From DATKKX01 sp035542775 (GTDB taxonomy: Bacteria; Planctomycetota; Phycisphaerae; UBA1845; UTPLA1): a stretch of 8,640 nt of DNA. The position numbers were made by a program, and so were the translations under genes. The notes below the pieces were generated by a model. It was given only the letters and a program-made list of their open reading frames with translations. It did not search any database and had not been told where the DNA came from. Shown here piece by piece: positions 7,643-8,640 of this stretch; the stretch's first letter is position 1; each line of letters begins with the position of its first letter. The DNA is taken from NCBI GenBank assembly GCA_035542775.1, contig DATKKX010000176.1, positions 1 to 8,640 on the forward strand, given 5' to 3'.

Positions 7643-8640
7643 ATGGCAAGCTCATCGAATATGGATCAACTGTGCATCAACACTATCCGCACGCTGTCGA
7701 TGGATGCAGTGCAGCAAGCGAACTCCGGCCATCCCGGGACGCCGATGGCGATGGCGCCGGTGGCGTATTGTCTGTGGAATCGATTTTTGCGATTCGATCC
7801 GGATGATCCGATCTGGCCCAACCGCGACCGGTTCGTGCTGTCGGCCGGACATGCGTCGATGCTGCTGTACTCATTGCTTCACTTGTGCGGCGTCAAGGCG
7901 GTCAACCGCCAATACGAGCGGCTGGGCGAGTTATCGGTGAAGCTGGACGACATCAAGCGGTTCCGCCAACTCGACAGCCGGTGCCCGGGGCATCCGGAGT
8001 ACCGATGGACTTCCGGCGTCGAGACGACGACCGGGCCGCTGGGCCAGGGCGTGGCCACCAGCGTGGGCATGGCACTGGCCGGCCGGTGGATGGCGCAGTA
8101 TTTCAATCGGCCCGGCTTCGAGATGTTCAACTACCGGGTGTACGCGTTGTGCGGGGACGGCTGCATGATGGAAGGCGTGTCGGGGGAGGCCGCCTCGCTG
8201 GCCGGCCATCTCCAACTCGCCAACCTGTGCTGGATCTACGACAACAACCACATCACCATCGAGGGCAATACGGCGCTGGCCTTCAGCGAGGACGTGGCCG
8301 CCCGCTTCCTGGGCTACGGTTGGAACGTCACGCGGGTGGGCGATGCCAATGGCCTGGAGCTGCTGGAGCGAGCCCTCCGCACGGCACAGAACACGGCGGA
8401 CCGCCCGACCTTGCTGATTGTCGACAGCCACATTGCCTATGGCGCTCCGCACAAGCAGGACACCAGCGCCGCGCACGGAGAGCCGCTGGGCGAGGACGAA
8501 ATCCGGGCGGCCAAGCGGACGTACGGCTGGCCCGAGGATGCCAAGTTTCTGGTGCCCGACGGCGTGCGCGAGCATTTTCAGGCCGGTCTCGGACAGCGCG
8601 GGCATGCGTTGCGAGAGGGCTGGATGGCCCTGTTCGGCGA
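7643..8640 (+). CDS. tkt: Transketolase, N-terminal half (cut by window edge)
   Basis: Transketolase moves two-carbon units between sugar phosphates in the non-oxidative pentose phosphate pathway, using thiamine diphosphate and a divalent metal. The 332 complete codons seen cover the N-terminal pyrophosphate-binding domain of a protein usually about 650-680 residues long. Motifs are NSGHPGTPMAMAPVAY (27-42) with His30, FVLSAGHASMLLY (64-76) with His70, CPGHPE (114-119), GPLGQG (131-136), the cofactor motif GDGCMMEGVSGEAASLAG (171-188) ending at YDNNHITIEG (199-208), and TSAAHGEPLG (274-283) with His278. Each corresponds to a conserved residue of the family. AAGGA (7630-7634) stands 8 bases before the ATG. 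It is the last visible gene of the operon. The catalytic pyrimidine-binding and C-terminal domains lie beyond the window, so completeness cannot be judged. Alternative thiamine enzymes such as dihydroxyacetone synthase are unlikely given the neighbours. Confidence 0.95.
   Translation, partial: MASSSNMDQLCINTIRTLSMDAVQQANSGHPGTPMAMAPVAYCLWNRFLRFDPDDPIWPNRDRFVLSAGHASMLLYSLLHLCGVKAVNRQYERLGELSVKLDDIKRFRQLDSRCPGHPEYRWTSGVETTTGPLGQGVATSVGMALAGRWMAQYFNRPGFEMFNYRVYALCGDGCMMEGVSGEAASLAGHLQLANLCWIYDNNHITIEGNTALAFSEDVAARFLGYGWNVTRVGDANGLELLERALRTAQNTADRPTLLIVDSHIAYGAPHKQDTSAAHGEPLGEDEIRAAKRTYGWPEDAKFLVPDGVREHFQAGLGQRGHALREGWMALFG

Overview
This is a GC-rich bacterial chromosomal window of housekeeping carbon metabolism. 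It holds two divergent transcription units, and no mobile elements, RNA genes or CRISPR arrays were seen. The high GC content, the fused transaldolase/glucose-6-phosphate isomerase and the gene order suggest an environmental bacterium. A Planctomycetota-like (for example Phycisphaerae) or similar lineage is a guess from gene content only; no sequence search was possible.

Minus-strand unit (1-961): folE (GTP cyclohydrolase I) is followed, with a 7-base overlap, by a DUF488/YeaO-family gene that runs off the left edge of the window. The DUF488 gene was found by translating the edge sequence directly. The roughly 440-base divergent region (962-1398) holds a good sigma70-type promoter for the rightward operon (TTGACA at 1186-1191, TATACT at 1211-1216). 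A leader of about 175 bases with two strong GC hairpins follows it, ahead of the first rightward gene.

Plus-strand unit (1399 to the right edge): five tightly spaced genes (gaps of 36, 15, 26 and 38 bases, no terminator seen) form a pentose-phosphate-pathway operon. They are pgl (6-phosphogluconolactonase), a 973-residue transaldolase-glucose-6-phosphate isomerase fusion, a Cof-type HAD-IIB hydrolase of unknown substrate, zwf (glucose-6-phosphate dehydrogenase), and tkt (transketolase, truncated by the right edge). Most genes have a clear Shine-Dalgarno sequence 8-10 bases before the start.

Together, Zwf and Pgl turn glucose 6-phosphate into 6-phosphogluconate. Transketolase and transaldolase recycle pentose phosphates to fructose 6-phosphate, and the fused isomerase returns that to glucose 6-phosphate for Zwf. 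The operon thus looks arranged for a cyclic, NADPH-producing pentose phosphate pathway. 6-Phosphogluconate dehydrogenase, ribose-5-phosphate isomerase and ribulose-5-phosphate epimerase are not in the window. The least explained elements are the HAD hydrolase, the DUF488 protein coupled to folE, and the structured pgl leader. I see no strong evidence for a wholly new system here.
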